In this document: piece after piece, positions 52,444 to 63,386 of the stretch | Numbering within the stretch: position 1 is the first letter of the stretch | Layout: each line of letters begins with the position of its first letter | Assembly: GCF_026168755.1 (NCBI RefSeq) | Contig: NZ_JAPFDR010000004.1 | Span: 1-64,000 of the forward strand | Direction: 5' to 3' | Length of the DNA stretch: 64,000 bases | From: Clostridium sp. | GTDB lineage: Bacteria; Bacillota; Clostridia; Clostridiales; Clostridiaceae | Position numbers and translations under genes: made by a program | Notes under the pieces: model-generated | The model's database searches: none | Seen by the model: the letters and a program-made list of their open reading frames with translations, nothing else | Told to the model about the DNA's origin: nothing

Positions 52444-53037
52444 TTAAACAGATTTAATCATTTTATATAAGCTGTGGGAATAATAAGGCTCTTCTTTTTC
52501 AAACACGAAATCTAATTTTTCATAAAAACTTTTAACACCAGCATCCTTTGCTAATAAAGAGCAATTTTTATATCCTGCTTTTTTAGCACTTTCCTCTGCT
52601 AATTTTATAAGAGACTTTCCAATACCTTTACCTCTATACTCTTCTAAAGTAGCTAAGTTAGCAATATAGAATTCATTCTTCTCACACTCATTAAAATCTA
52701 ATTCTAAAATAAAATCTTTTATAAACCTAATCTTATTTTTTATTCCCTTAATATATTTAATTAGCTTTATGCTTGTCTTTAAATCTAACTTTGATAATTC
52801 TTTTCCTTTTATTAATATTATAGCTCCACAGATTTTACCATCTAGCTCCGCAACTTCTACATTCTTATATGAATATCTTGAATCCTCACTTTCAACTAGC
52901 CATTTTATTCTATCAATTATTTCAACTTTACTACCATAACCCCAGACGTGCTCAGGATCATCTTCTGTTTTATAAACCAGTTCTGCAATAAATTTCGATT
53001 CTCCTTTTGTTGCTTCCCTTACCGTGAAACTTTCCAT
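52444..53037 (-). CDS. GNAT family N-acetyltransferase
   Basis: NLATLEEYRGKGIGKSLIKLAEE. Confidence 0.88.
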   Translation of the reverse strand: MESFTVREATKGESKFIAELVYKTEDDPEHVWGYGSKVEIIDRIKWLVESEDSRYSYKNVEVAELDGKICGAIILIKGKELSKLDLKTSIKLIKYIKGIKNKIRFIKDFILELDFNECEKNEFYIANLATLEEYRGKGIGKSLIKLAEESAKKAGYKNCSLLAKDAGVKSFYEKLDFVFEKEEPYYSHSLYKMIKSV

Positions 53038-53300
53038 AAAAACTCCTCTTTTCTTTAAAATAATAAACTTTATATATTTATTATATTTTTTAGTAGTTAT
53101 ATAATTAAGGCTTTGTGGATGTTAAAATATGTACTTATATGTTAATAATTATAAAAAAACTTAATTGTAATTTGATACAAATGTACTTAATAGAACCGGA
53201 AATTACTACAATATATTTATAACTAACTTTAACTTATTTTTTTATTTTATTAGCAAAAAAAGAAGTCAAGCTTAAATTGACTTCTTTAAAAAATTTATTT

Positions 53301-54749
53301 TTACTTATGTTTACACTTATGCTTTACAATAAGCTCATATAATGTAGCAACTGGTGCACCAGTTCCACCCTTTGGTGTAGTATCATTTCCAGAATCAGTC
53401 CAAGAAGTTCCTGCAATATCTAAATGTAACCAAGGTTTATCCTGTACAAACTCTTCAATGAACATACCTGCAGTAATTGTTCCTCCATAACGTCCACCAG
53501 TATTTTTAAGATCTGCAAAATCACCTCTATATAACTTTTTAAAGCACTTATCATTAGGTAATCTCCAGAATTTTTCACCAGTTCTCTTTGCCGCCACTAA
53601 TAACTCTTCATAAAAAGCATCATCATTACTTAATACTCCTGTTATTTCAGACCCAAGTGCTACTAATACTGCACCTGTAAGAGTTGCTACATCTACTACT
53701 TTATCTACTTTTTCCTTTTCAATAATATAAGTAATTGCATCAACTAAAGTTAATCTTCCTTCTGCATCTGTATTTAAAACCTCAATAGTTTTACCTGCCA
53801 TAGAACCAATAATGTCCCCTGGCTTATAGCTTCCACCTGAAATAGCATTTTCACAAGCAGCTACAACTGCTACTACATTCTTTTGTACCTTATTTTTTGC
53901 AAGTGCCTGCATTGTTCCAATAACAGCTGCTGCTCCACCCATATCACTTTTCATAGTGTCCATAGAAGTTGATGGTTTAAGAGAATATCCACCTGTATCA
54001 AAAGTTAGTCCTTTACCTACAAGTCCTACTCTTTCATCACTGTTAGCATTACCCATATATCTCATAACAATTAATCTTGGTTTATGCACTGATCCCTTTG
54101 CAACTTCTAAGAATGCCTTCATTCCTAATTCTTCTATTTGCTTTTCATCAAATACTTCTACTTCAAATCCACTTTCTTTTCCTGCTTCTACTGCATGCTG
54201 AGCTAAAGTTTCTGGATATAATATGTTAGCAGGTTCATTTACAAGATCACGAGCTAAGATAATCCCATCTGCAACATTGCTTGCTTCAGCTATTTTCCCT
54301 TTCATCTTTTCAATCTTTTCTTTTGGTGCATCTAATATAGTTACATCTGGATTGTAGCTTACTTTATTTTTCTTATACTTATCAAACTTGTAGCTTGCTA
54401 ATTTCACACCTTCAACAATAGACTTAGTAACTCCACCAGTACATAATCCATTTGCTTTTATAAAGTATATCCCAAGATCATCTATCTTTAACTTTTCAGC
54501 TTGTTTGATTCCTTTAGCAACTGCATTTATTAAGTCTGTTCTTTCTAACTCTTCATACTTTCCTAATCCTACAAAAATTTCATAAGTTAATTCTTCAGTG
54601 GTTCTGTAAAATACTTGCCCACTTTTTCCTTCAAATACTTTTTTTGATTTTAAAGTATCTACTACTTCATTTTTTGTTGGCTTATCTTCATATACAAGCG
54701 TAATAATCCCTTGGAAGCTACCAACAGCTAAATCTTTTACTTTTATCAT
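53301..54749 (-). CDS. pepA: M17 leucyl aminopeptidase
   Basis: VGKGLTFDTGGYSLKPSTSMDTMKSDMGGAAAV; NTDAEGRL. Confidence 0.95.
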   Translation of the reverse strand: MIKVKDLAVGSFQGIITLVYEDKPTKNEVVDTLKSKKVFEGKSGQVFYRTTEELTYEIFVGLGKYEELERTDLINAVAKGIKQAEKLKIDDLGIYFIKANGLCTGGVTKSIVEGVKLASYKFDKYKKNKVSYNPDVTILDAPKEKIEKMKGKIAEASNVADGIILARDLVNEPANILYPETLAQHAVEAGKESGFEVEVFDEKQIEELGMKAFLEVAKGSVHKPRLIVMRYMGNANSDERVGLVGKGLTFDTGGYSLKPSTSMDTMKSDMGGAAAVIGTMQALAKNKVQKNVVAVVAACENAISGGSYKPGDIIGSMAGKTIEVLNTDAEGRLTLVDAITYIIEKEKVDKVVDVATLTGAVLVALGSEITGVLSNDDAFYEELLVAAKRTGEKFWRLPNDKCFKKLYRGDFADLKNTGGRYGGTITAGMFIEEFVQDKPWLHLDIAGTSWTDSGNDTTPKGGTGAPVATLYELIVKHKCKHK

Positions 54750-54810
54750 CCTTTGATTCTCCTTTATCTATTATTTAATAACTTTTCTCTATTATACTAT
54801 AAGTTTCAAA

Positions 54811-54873
54811 AAAATGTAATGACCTCCGGGGTGCTTACATAAAATGTAAGCACCCCGGAGGTCATTACATTTT
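54811..54873. repeat. Palindrome family member PAL-D
   Basis: Perfect 30-bp stem AAAATGTAATGACCTCCGGGGTGCTTACAT-AAA-revcomp. Confidence 0.9.
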
Positions 54874-54892
54874 ATGTAAATACTATATAAAA

Positions 54893-54945
54893 ATTGCTTC
54901 CTAAATCAACTTACTTTATTTCATTGATTTAGGAAGCATATATTT
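54893..54945 (-). terminator. Terminator of the GH101 gene
   Basis: GCTTCCTAAATCAA ... TTGATTTAGGAAGC. Confidence 0.75.
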
Positions 54946-54970
54946 ATCTTTTCCTATTTTTATTTAATTA

Positions 54971-57900
54971 CTATTTTTTATTGTTATTTTTTCTTCTAAA
55001 CAATAATCCGCCTCCAATAGCAGCTAATCCAGTAAATAATGTAACTAAGGCATTAGTTCCACCTGTTTGTGGTAATTTTCCTGAATTTGAAGGTTTATTT
55101 GAATTTCCACCATTACTTCCGTTATTACCACTGTTTCCATTGTTTCCACTATTTCCGTTATTATTATTTCCACCATTGTTATTATTATTGTCATTATTAT
55201 TGTTATTGTTGTCATTTCCGTTATCAGAATCTGCTATAACTAATCCATCTAAAGCTGCACTTAATGACTTTTCAGCATTAGCTATCTCCTCTTCAGTTGC
55301 ATTATCATCAGCATAAACTTCTTTAGCTAATTTTAATGCCTTTTCTAACTTGTTCCAAGATGAATCAGTATACTTACTTGAATCTAATCCTTCAGCTTTC
55401 TTTATTAATTCCTCTAACTTCTCCTTGCTTGGTTTTAATCTTAACTCTAAGAATGCTTTCATTAAGCTATCATAACTTTCAGAAACTTCTTTTTCCATGG
55501 CATTCTCATTTGCTATTACACCCTTAGCAACATCTAATTGTTTTTGAAGATTATCCCAAGTATTAGCTATATATTCCTTAGAATCTAATGATTCTATTTT
55601 ATCTACTAATTCTTGTAATTCTGTCTTATCACCTTTTTCGAAAGATAACATTTGCATTACTTTACTTAATCTATCAAATGATTTATCTACTTGATCTTGT
55701 GTTGCAGTTCCACTTGCTAATAACTCTTCAGCTTCAGCTAGAGCTTCTTTAAACTCCTTAACTACTGCTGGAGCAACCTTATCTAATTCAGCATCTGTTA
55801 TTTTCTTAGCCATTTCAACTGCAATTTCTAGGTGCTTTGTATGTTGCTCTACATCTTCTTTAACAACCTCTTTAATATATAAATTATCTAAAACTAATTC
55901 ATCATATCCAGTACCCTTATTTATAGCTAAATAGTAATCATTAGCATCACCAGTTGTAAATTCATACTTAAACTCTTTTACCTCTCTGCTATATTTTGGA
56001 CCATCTTCAGGTACTCCAATAACCTCTCCTGGAGTTAATACCTCTTCAAATAATGTTCCTGCAGTTGGTGAGTTAATTGATACTGTATATAAATTATCAA
56101 TCTTATTAGTATACTTAAATCCTAATTCATAAGTTTTATTAGGTTCTAATTGTAATGTTGATTGATCAGTTAATAAAATATGACCTGTAGTACCTTCTTG
56201 TTGGTTAGTCTTTAATGAGAATCTATCACTTATAACCCAGTTCATGTATTGTCCACCTTCTGGATTCTTTTCAGCATAGTGAGTTCTGTTGTCAGTTGCT
56301 AAATTTTGACCCATATAGAATGGTCCATGACCTTCATCAACATTTTCAAAATCTTCATATATAACATATCCATCTCTATTTGTCTCAACAGATTCTTGTG
56401 GATTTGTCCAAATTCTAAAATCATCTAACATTACATCAGTAGCTTCTTCTGATCTTGGAATATCAACATATAACTTAGCTGTTGTAACTCCTTCAGGCAC
56501 CTTGAATTCTACTCTCATTCTAGTTAATCTTTCACCATGCCATTTTAATCCTTCACCAACATTCATTCTAGTAGTTGCTCTATCAATTGTGCTTGTAGTT
56601 TCCTTTCCACCACAATCTACACCTAATGTAACTTCCCTATTTCCACTATTCTTAACCCATACTGATGCTATATAAGTTTCACCAGGTACTAAGCCTTTTA
56701 ATTCTTGAGATATATTAGCACCTTCTCCATATACCTTCTCTTCTTCTGGAATCTCTACATTTTTATGAACATTTAATTCTGCTATTGAAACAAATTTGTT
56801 GACATATTCATTTGCTACTAATCTTACATGAGTAGCTTCTACTGGATCAAAAGTTATAGTCTTAAGATCTGATGATTGTGTCCAATCTCCTTCTGATACA
56901 GTTGTAAAATCTTCTCCATTAGTACTTACTTGTAATTCATATTTAGTTATTAAACCATTAGTACCTGTTTGTCTTGGAAGACAAGTAACTTTATTAATTT
57001 CTTCTTTTCCACCAAGATCTAAAGTAATACTTTGAGGTCCTGTTACACCTGAATAACTAGTATGCCATAAAGTGTCTTCTGAACCATCAATCGCTTTATC
57101 TGCCTCTTCTCCTGATTGACTGTTTGTAGCAGTTGCTGTCATTTGAGATTGTGGTATTAATGTTGGGTCCTCTTTTTCAATACCCTTAACTAAAAATACA
57201 TCATTACCTTTTCTTCTATCAACATTTTCATTTTCAATACTTATATGATCCATATTATCAGTAGTTGATTTTACATTCCAATTATCAAAAGTTTGAGAGT
57301 CAAATCCTGGATCTTTTATTAAAGTTCCTTCTCCCCAAGAATCAATTCTATCTTCATTAACTTTTTCTTGGAATACTACATAAGGAGTGTTTTCCTTAGC
57401 ATCAATTGTTACTTTTCCATCAACAACTTCTATTTCATCTACAAAAGTTCTTCCTAAATCTGATAATTCATATAATTTAACAGATTCAGTTCCTTCCCAT
57501 CCTGTTGGAAGATCCCAAGTTGTTTCTCCTCCATATGGATTCCAGTGATATACCTTATTTTCTGCTTCATCACCTAATTGTTGCCATGTCCATGGTAAGA
57601 ATAATGTAGTTTTACCTATACCTCTTTCATCAATAGTATCTTGTGCAGTAGAAGCTATAAGCTTACCATCTTGATACATATTATTGTATCCATTTTCTCT
57701 CTTAGATTCTAATCCACCTGTAAACTTAACAAATCCATTTGTACCATCGTCTTCCCATTCCATAATTTCAAAGTGTTGCATATACTTTGATGGTAAAGTT
57801 TGATTATAGAATGTTTCTATAGCATAGAATCCTTCTAAATCATGCTTAGTTCCCCATCCACTAGCTAACATATGCTTTCCACCTTTTAATAGGTCATCAG

Positions 57901-60742
57901 ACATATATACATCTTGCTCTTGATTTCTTATAAATCTTGAAATCTTACTTGTATTACCTGTATTAGGATATGCAGGGTCTCCTCCCCAGTGAGTCCAAGC
58001 AACATCTTCATATAATGGTCCATTAAACTCTGTTGCTGCCATCCATCCTCTACTGTGTATTTCATCAGCTAACACTTTTGAATTCCAGCCTACTCCATCA
58101 TAAACGTCTATATATATCCAACTTAAATCTGGATGATCAGCTTCTAATAAATCAAATCTCCTTGCAAGTTCTCCTGATACTATATCACTTCTCTTATCAA
58201 CCCAATAAGCTTGGTCTACCCAGTTCCATCCCTTTTCAAATCCTGGTCTTAAGTTTTCTACTTTAAATTGGAATGCATCTAAATGATATTCTGTTAAGTT
58301 AAGATGTACACCTACTCTTGCATTATAATCTTTTCCAATCTCTATTAACTTATTAAGATCATCTTTTCCACCTTGTCTTATTCCAGTATGTCCTCCAATA
58401 TCAGCCTTAGCATCATCATGACCTTCAGCTTGGAATCCCTTATGAAGAACTAATTGTCCAAATCCATCAGTATAGTTAGATAACTTTTTAATATAGTCTG
58501 CAGTTCTTAAAAATGGCATTTGAGTTAATGATCCTATATTAAATGGAATATAAGAGAAGCTATTTCTTACATAATCAGCACCTTCAACTTCTTCCATGTT
58601 TTCTCTATACTTAATAGCAGCATCTTGCCAAGTTACTTTTCCATTATTATTAGTATCTCTGGCAATCATAATTTCAGACCATGGTAATTCTTCTGGCTCA
58701 AATGGAACTACATCATTACTAGTATTAGAATTAAGATTTAATTTTACTTTTGTAGTACCATCTTCAGCTAAATTAGCTTTAATTAATTCACCAGTTTCTT
58801 GACTAACTCCTATCATATTAAGAGAATCTTGTTCTCCTTGAGCTGGAACACTACCACTTGTATTATTAATACAAATTATATATGCAGCTCCTGCATTTCT
58901 TGCATTTATTCCTTTTTCTACAAAAGTTTGAGTTCCTCTATCTACTATAGCTACTTTTCCTTTTAAATCTTTTCCTTCAAAATCTTCTACTCCACCTAAA
59001 CCACAGTAAACAGCATCAAACTCTTTACCCATATATTTATTTATTGAATTACCACTTTGTATAATTACTTGAGTACCATCTAACTCATTTTCTTCAGTTA
59101 TATCTACTCCAGCAATTTGTCCAACAAATTTTGCTTGTGATGATTCTTTAAGTGATTCTCTATAAGTCCATCTTCCATTTGCTATAGATGCTTTCTTATA
59201 TCCATCTTCTTGCTCAACACTTATAATAGCCTTATTTCCACTTTCTATTAAATTATTATTTAAAGTAACAGCAAAATCATCATTGTTTATCATTCCATAA
59301 ATTTTAGAATAATTTCCTAATGCTTTATCTGCTACAGAGCTAAACTCTTCTTTAACATCATTTCTATTTCCTTGAGTTGATACCCCTGCTAATTGACCAT
59401 TTTCACTATCCTTTACAGAAGCTAAACTATGTCCAGGGAAATTTAAAGTTTTAACTATAAAATCTCCATTTTCTTTAATATCAGTTACTTCCATTCTTAA
59501 AACATCATCTTTAGTAAAACTCATTTCTAATTCAATAACTACATCAATTTCCTCAAAAGTCATTGTGTATTCAACTTTATCTCCCCTAAGCCTTCCTTTA
59601 ACTTTAGGTACATATGGAATATCATTTATTTCAGCAATATATAATTGTTCTTCACTACCAGTTAATACTGCACCATCAGATTTCCATTCATATCTAATTA
59701 CTCTTGGGAAATTATTATCTAAAACTGCTGTCATCTTTTTAGATTCTAATTTTATTTCATCAACCTCTACATCTGGTGGAACTAATCCTGTAGAAGATTC
59801 AGTTACAGTTACATTTGCAACAGCTTTTATATCTGTTCCTTCAACAGTACCTTCAACCTTAAACTCTCCTACTTTTGCATATTTATCTTTTGATATACTA
59901 TCCCACTTAACAGGAAGAGTTCCTTTTGTTTCATCATCATAAGTTACATTAACAGTATTAGGCATTACAGGTTTAATATATTGTTCAGTGCTTATATTCA
60001 CTTCTTCAATTGATGATATAGTTTTTTCACCAACTTCATCTGTAATTGACCCTACAGCTCCAGCCTTAAGATAATTTACCTTTATAGTTTTTTGATCATA
60101 CCATGTTCTAAATCCAACTCCATAACCTTGAGATGTTGGCATATTATCTATTTCTACTTCTTCACTAAATATTTGTTCACCATCAACCCAAATAGTTATC
60201 TTTTTCCCTTCAAATCTAACCTTTAACTTATATGTTTGTCCCTCTTTAAGCGTTGGACCTGCTATACCATCTTTCCAAGCTGAACTAGATTCTATTAGCC
60301 ATTTTCCATTATCGTTATATCCTACAAATAAAAAATTTCCATCTGTTGATGGTCTTACAACAACACCAAATCTACTACTTCCATCTTCTAAAGTAAATTC
60401 TGTTTCAACTTCTCCATCTGCCAGCATAGGAGCATTTTGATCATAAAAAACAAAATTATTGTTTGTATTACCTCTAGTTATTTTTAAATATCCGTCTTCT
60501 ATAACTCTCTCTCCATTACCTTGAATGTCATGCCAATCAGGTTGTCCCTTGTCAGTTTCATCAAAATTTAATGTATAAACATCATCATTTGAAACTGCAA
60601 CACCCTCACTCAAGATATCGTTTACATCATTTCCAATAGCATATACTGGAACAACTGATGCAACTTGATTAACAACAACAGCGCTTGCTAATAATACAGC
60701 TAATCTTTTACTCATAGCTCTTCCCTTCATATCTTTAGCCAT
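54971..60742 (-). CDS. LPXTG-anchored GH101 endo-alpha-N-acetylgalactosaminidase
   Basis: Signal peptide; GH101-type barrel segment (LSWIYIDVYDGVGWNSKVLADEIHSRGWMAATEFNGPLYEDVAWTHWGGD), F5/8-type CBM, FIVAR repeats, LPQTG plus TM plus basic tail. Confidence 0.92.
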   Translation of the reverse strand: MAKDMKGRAMSKRLAVLLASAVVVNQVASVVPVYAIGNDVNDILSEGVAVSNDDVYTLNFDETDKGQPDWHDIQGNGERVIEDGYLKITRGNTNNNFVFYDQNAPMLADGEVETEFTLEDGSSRFGVVVRPSTDGNFLFVGYNDNGKWLIESSSAWKDGIAGPTLKEGQTYKLKVRFEGKKITIWVDGEQIFSEEVEIDNMPTSQGYGVGFRTWYDQKTIKVNYLKAGAVGSITDEVGEKTISSIEEVNISTEQYIKPVMPNTVNVTYDDETKGTLPVKWDSISKDKYAKVGEFKVEGTVEGTDIKAVANVTVTESSTGLVPPDVEVDEIKLESKKMTAVLDNNFPRVIRYEWKSDGAVLTGSEEQLYIAEINDIPYVPKVKGRLRGDKVEYTMTFEEIDVVIELEMSFTKDDVLRMEVTDIKENGDFIVKTLNFPGHSLASVKDSENGQLAGVSTQGNRNDVKEEFSSVADKALGNYSKIYGMINNDDFAVTLNNNLIESGNKAIISVEQEDGYKKASIANGRWTYRESLKESSQAKFVGQIAGVDITEENELDGTQVIIQSGNSINKYMGKEFDAVYCGLGGVEDFEGKDLKGKVAIVDRGTQTFVEKGINARNAGAAYIICINNTSGSVPAQGEQDSLNMIGVSQETGELIKANLAEDGTTKVKLNLNSNTSNDVVPFEPEELPWSEIMIARDTNNNGKVTWQDAAIKYRENMEEVEGADYVRNSFSYIPFNIGSLTQMPFLRTADYIKKLSNYTDGFGQLVLHKGFQAEGHDDAKADIGGHTGIRQGGKDDLNKLIEIGKDYNARVGVHLNLTEYHLDAFQFKVENLRPGFEKGWNWVDQAYWVDKRSDIVSGELARRFDLLEADHPDLSWIYIDVYDGVGWNSKVLADEIHSRGWMAATEFNGPLYEDVAWTHWGGDPAYPNTGNTSKISRFIRNQEQDVYMSDDLLKGGKHMLASGWGTKHDLEGFYAIETFYNQTLPSKYMQHFEIMEWEDDGTNGFVKFTGGLESKRENGYNNMYQDGKLIASTAQDTIDERGIGKTTLFLPWTWQQLGDEAENKVYHWNPYGGETTWDLPTGWEGTESVKLYELSDLGRTFVDEIEVVDGKVTIDAKENTPYVVFQEKVNEDRIDSWGEGTLIKDPGFDSQTFDNWNVKSTTDNMDHISIENENVDRRKGNDVFLVKGIEKEDPTLIPQSQMTATATNSQSGEEADKAIDGSEDTLWHTSYSGVTGPQSITLDLGGKEEINKVTCLPRQTGTNGLITKYELQVSTNGEDFTTVSEGDWTQSSDLKTITFDPVEATHVRLVANEYVNKFVSIAELNVHKNVEIPEEEKVYGEGANISQELKGLVPGETYIASVWVKNSGNREVTLGVDCGGKETTSTIDRATTRMNVGEGLKWHGERLTRMRVEFKVPEGVTTAKLYVDIPRSEEATDVMLDDFRIWTNPQESVETNRDGYVIYEDFENVDEGHGPFYMGQNLATDNRTHYAEKNPEGGQYMNWVISDRFSLKTNQQEGTTGHILLTDQSTLQLEPNKTYELGFKYTNKIDNLYTVSINSPTAGTLFEEVLTPGEVIGVPEDGPKYSREVKEFKYEFTTGDANDYYLAINKGTGYDELVLDNLYIKEVVKEDVEQHTKHLEIAVEMAKKITDAELDKVAPAVVKEFKEALAEAEELLASGTATQDQVDKSFDRLSKVMQMLSFEKGDKTELQELVDKIESLDSKEYIANTWDNLQKQLDVAKGVIANENAMEKEVSESYDSLMKAFLELRLKPSKEKLEELIKKAEGLDSSKYTDSSWNKLEKALKLAKEVYADDNATEEEIANAEKSLSAALDGLVIADSDNGNDNNNNNNDNNNNNGGNNNNGNSGNNGNSGNNGSNGGNSNKPSNSGKLPQTGGTNALVTLFTGLAAIGGGLLFRRKNNNKK

Positions 60743-60882
60743 TTTTTCTCCCCCTTATAACCTTTTGTTTCACTTTTACAACTATAATTTTATAGTAATT
60801 GCTATTTATTTCATATATTTTTATTGGGTAATGTTTTATATATATTGCTAATTTACACATTATACTTATATAATTTACAAAA

Positions 60883-60949
60883 AATGTAACTACCTCAGAT
60901 ATAAATCCAATATATTGATTTACATCTGAGACAGTTACATTTTTTACTA
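60883..60949 (-). repeat. Divergent palindrome family member PAL-E / terminator of SBP gene
   Basis: AAAAAATGTAACTACCTCAGATATAAATC-CAATATATT-GATTTACATCTGAGACAGTTACATTTTTT with mismatches. Confidence 0.7.
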
Positions 60950-60955
60950 CTTATA

Positions 60956-61846
60956 TTATTCTATTACTCCACCTTCAACAACTATTTCTTGTGGATCTAT
61001 GCTATCACCATATACAGGTAACAATGTCTTCTTATAATCATTTAAAAAGAATTCTTCACCAGCTAAACTTTTAATTTCATCATTAATCCAATTTAATAAT
61101 TCAGTATTTCCCTTTTGTACAGCTGGTGCAATTGTATCTATATTACCAATACTTTCAATACCTGTAGTAAAACCTTCATTTTGATTTGACCAAGCTAATG
61201 CTTCTGTGTTATCTGTTGCAAAAGCATCTCCCCTACCATCCAATAGTGCATCATAAGCTTCTTGATATTCATCATATTTAACAAGCTTTAATTCAGGATA
61301 AGTTTCTGAGAAATATGTTTCTGCAGTTGTTCCTTTTACAACAATTATATCTTTACCTTCTAACTGGTCAGCATCAGTAATTAATGCATTATCAGGTGAT
61401 ACTATCCCTAATGCCACCTTCATATAAGGTAATGCAAAATCAACAGCTTCTTTACGTTCATCAGTTACAGTAAAATTTGCTAAAATAACATCTACTTTAC
61501 CTGATTTTAAATACTCAACTCTACTTGCAGCTTCAACATAAACAAATTCAACAGCATCTTCACTTCCTAATAAATCTTTACCTATTCTCTTTGCAAATTC
61601 TACATCATAGCCTTGAACCTCTCCATTTGAATCAACATATCCAAAAGGATTTTTATCACTAAATACCCCAATTCTTATTTTTCCATCCTTCTTAATTTCA
61701 TCTAAAGTTCTTGCCTTTGCATTTCCTGTATTATCACTTGTCCCATTCTCAGTAGTATTTCCAGTACTATTTTTAGTAGAACCACAACCTACCAAAGTCC
61801 CTATAATAATTATAGCTGATAAAAATACTGCAATTAACTTTTTCAT
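60956..61846 (-). CDS. Polar amino-acid ABC transporter substrate-binding lipoprotein
   Basis: Lipobox LVGCGS; GKIRIGVFSDKNPFGYVDSNGEVQGYDVEFAKRIG. Confidence 0.92.
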   Translation of the reverse strand: MKKLIAVFLSAIIIIGTLVGCGSTKNSTGNTTENGTSDNTGNAKARTLDEIKKDGKIRIGVFSDKNPFGYVDSNGEVQGYDVEFAKRIGKDLLGSEDAVEFVYVEAASRVEYLKSGKVDVILANFTVTDERKEAVDFALPYMKVALGIVSPDNALITDADQLEGKDIIVVKGTTAETYFSETYPELKLVKYDEYQEAYDALLDGRGDAFATDNTEALAWSNQNEGFTTGIESIGNIDTIAPAVQKGNTELLNWINDEIKSLAGEEFFLNDYKKTLLPVYGDSIDPQEIVVEGGVIE

Positions 61847-61939
61847 TATAAAAGCCCCCTTAATTTTTATATTTAATACTAATAATAAATTAATTATTAT
61901 CTATTATTAATTTTTAGACATTTCCATATATACTTAGAA

Positions 61940-62707
61940 TTATTTTGTTGTAACTTCTTGTACACTTTCATAAGTAAAGGTATTAAGAAACTGCTTTGCT
62001 CTGTTAGTCTTAGGATTAGTAAAAAACTCCTCTGGCGGTGCTTCTTCAATAATATGTCCACCATCAATAAAAATAACTCTATCAGCTACAGCCCTAGCAA
62101 ACTCCATTTCATGTGTTACAATTACCATAGTCATTCCATCTCTTGCAAGCTCTAATACAACTTGAAGAACCTCTCTTACCATTTCTGGATCTAAAGCTGC
62201 CGTTATTTCATCTAATAATAATATTTGTGGATGCATAATTAAAGATCGTACAATAGCAACTCTTTGTTTTTGACCTCCTGATAACTGCCTTGGATAATCA
62301 TTTTTTCTATCTAAAAGTCCAACTCTATCTAAAAGTTTTTCAGCTTCTACTTTTACCTCTTCCTTTTTTCTATTTTGAACTAAAGTAGGTGCCAAAATTA
62401 AATTTTTCATTATATTCATATTTGGAAATAACTCATAGCTTTGAAATACCATTCCTATTTTTTCACGTATTTCATTTACCTTATTATTTTCAGATGATAT
62501 TTCCTTTCCATTTAAAATAATCTTACCTGAATCTATCTCTTCAAGCTTATTTAAACATCTTAAAAATGTGCTTTTCCCACATCCTGAAGGCCCTATAACA
62601 ACAACTACTTCTCCTTTTTCTAGTGAAAATGAAAGATTATTTAATACTACCTTTTCCTTATTATATGATTTTGTCAAATTTTCAACTTCTAATATTTTTT
62701 TAGTCAT
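61940..62707 (-). CDS. Polar amino-acid ABC transporter ATPase (GlnQ type)
   Basis: [33 protein letters not shown]. Confidence 0.95.
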   Translation of the reverse strand: MTKKILEVENLTKSYNKEKVVLNNLSFSLEKGEVVVVIGPSGCGKSTFLRCLNKLEEIDSGKIILNGKEISSENNKVNEIREKIGMVFQSYELFPNMNIMKNLILAPTLVQNRKKEEVKVEAEKLLDRVGLLDRKNDYPRQLSGGQKQRVAIVRSLIMHPQILLLDEITAALDPEMVREVLQVVLELARDGMTMVIVTHEMEFARAVADRVIFIDGGHIIEEAPPEEFFTNPKTNRAKQFLNTFTYESVQEVTTK

Positions 62708-62708
62708 A

Positions 62709-63386
62709 CTAACTTTTTACCCTCCTTTCTAATACTTCTGATAACTTTGAAAATGGAAAACAAATAATAAAATACATTATAAATATTGCTCCATATACCC
62801 AAAGTGCTGAATCCTGTATTACATATCTATTTGCATCTATTATCTGCTTACCAACTTTAACAACTTCAACTACTCCAATAAGTACTACTAAAGATGTAGT
62901 CTTAATCATTCTTGTTAATAAATTCATTGCAGATGGAACTAATGGCCTAATAGTTTGAGGTATTATAATATGTATAAATACCTGTGGCTTTGTCATTGCT
63001 AAAGCAAATCCAGTTTCATATTGATGCTTTGGTACTGAAATAATTGCACTTCTTACTAAGTCTCCCATTTCTGCTGTTCCCCAAAAAGTAAATACTATTA
63101 TTGCTGCAGCTTCCCCTGAAAAATTTATACCTATATTCTTTGCTGCACCAAAGTATACTAAAAATAGTAAAACAAGCTGTGGCATTATTCTTACAATTTC
63201 TAAATATATCCTACAAAGTAATCTAACTATCTTATTTTTACTAGTCATTATTACTCCCATCAAAATTCCAAAGCCTACTGACAGTAACATAGATATTAAT
63301 GCTATTCTTAATGATACCCATATGCCCTGACATAAACGTAAAAAATTGTTACCTTCAAATAGTACTCGAATTCCCAAATCCTGCAT
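62709..63386 (-). CDS. Polar amino-acid ABC transporter permease
   Basis: HisM/GlnP family; EAAxxxG-type loop and synteny. Confidence 0.92.
   Translation of the reverse strand: MQDLGIRVLFEGNNFLRLCQGIWVSLRIALISMLLSVGFGILMGVIMTSKNKIVRLLCRIYLEIVRIMPQLVLLFLVYFGAAKNIGINFSGEAAAIIVFTFWGTAEMGDLVRSAIISVPKHQYETGFALAMTKPQVFIHIIIPQTIRPLVPSAMNLLTRMIKTTSLVVLIGVVEVVKVGKQIIDANRYVIQDSALWVYGAIFIMYFIICFPFSKLSEVLERRVKS

Noticed and set aside
45831-54873. CRISPR-like repeats
   Set aside because: The shared cores are single, widely dispersed palindromes without regular spacers or cas genes
54981-55316. 111-aa Leu/Pro/Phe-rich + strand ORF
   Set aside because: Antisense shadow of the Asn/Gly repeat and sorting signal of the GH101 gene
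59565-59942. 125-aa + strand ORF, and other + strand ORFs inside the GH101 gene
   Set aside because: Antisense to a clear GH101 coding frame, no RBS or family signature
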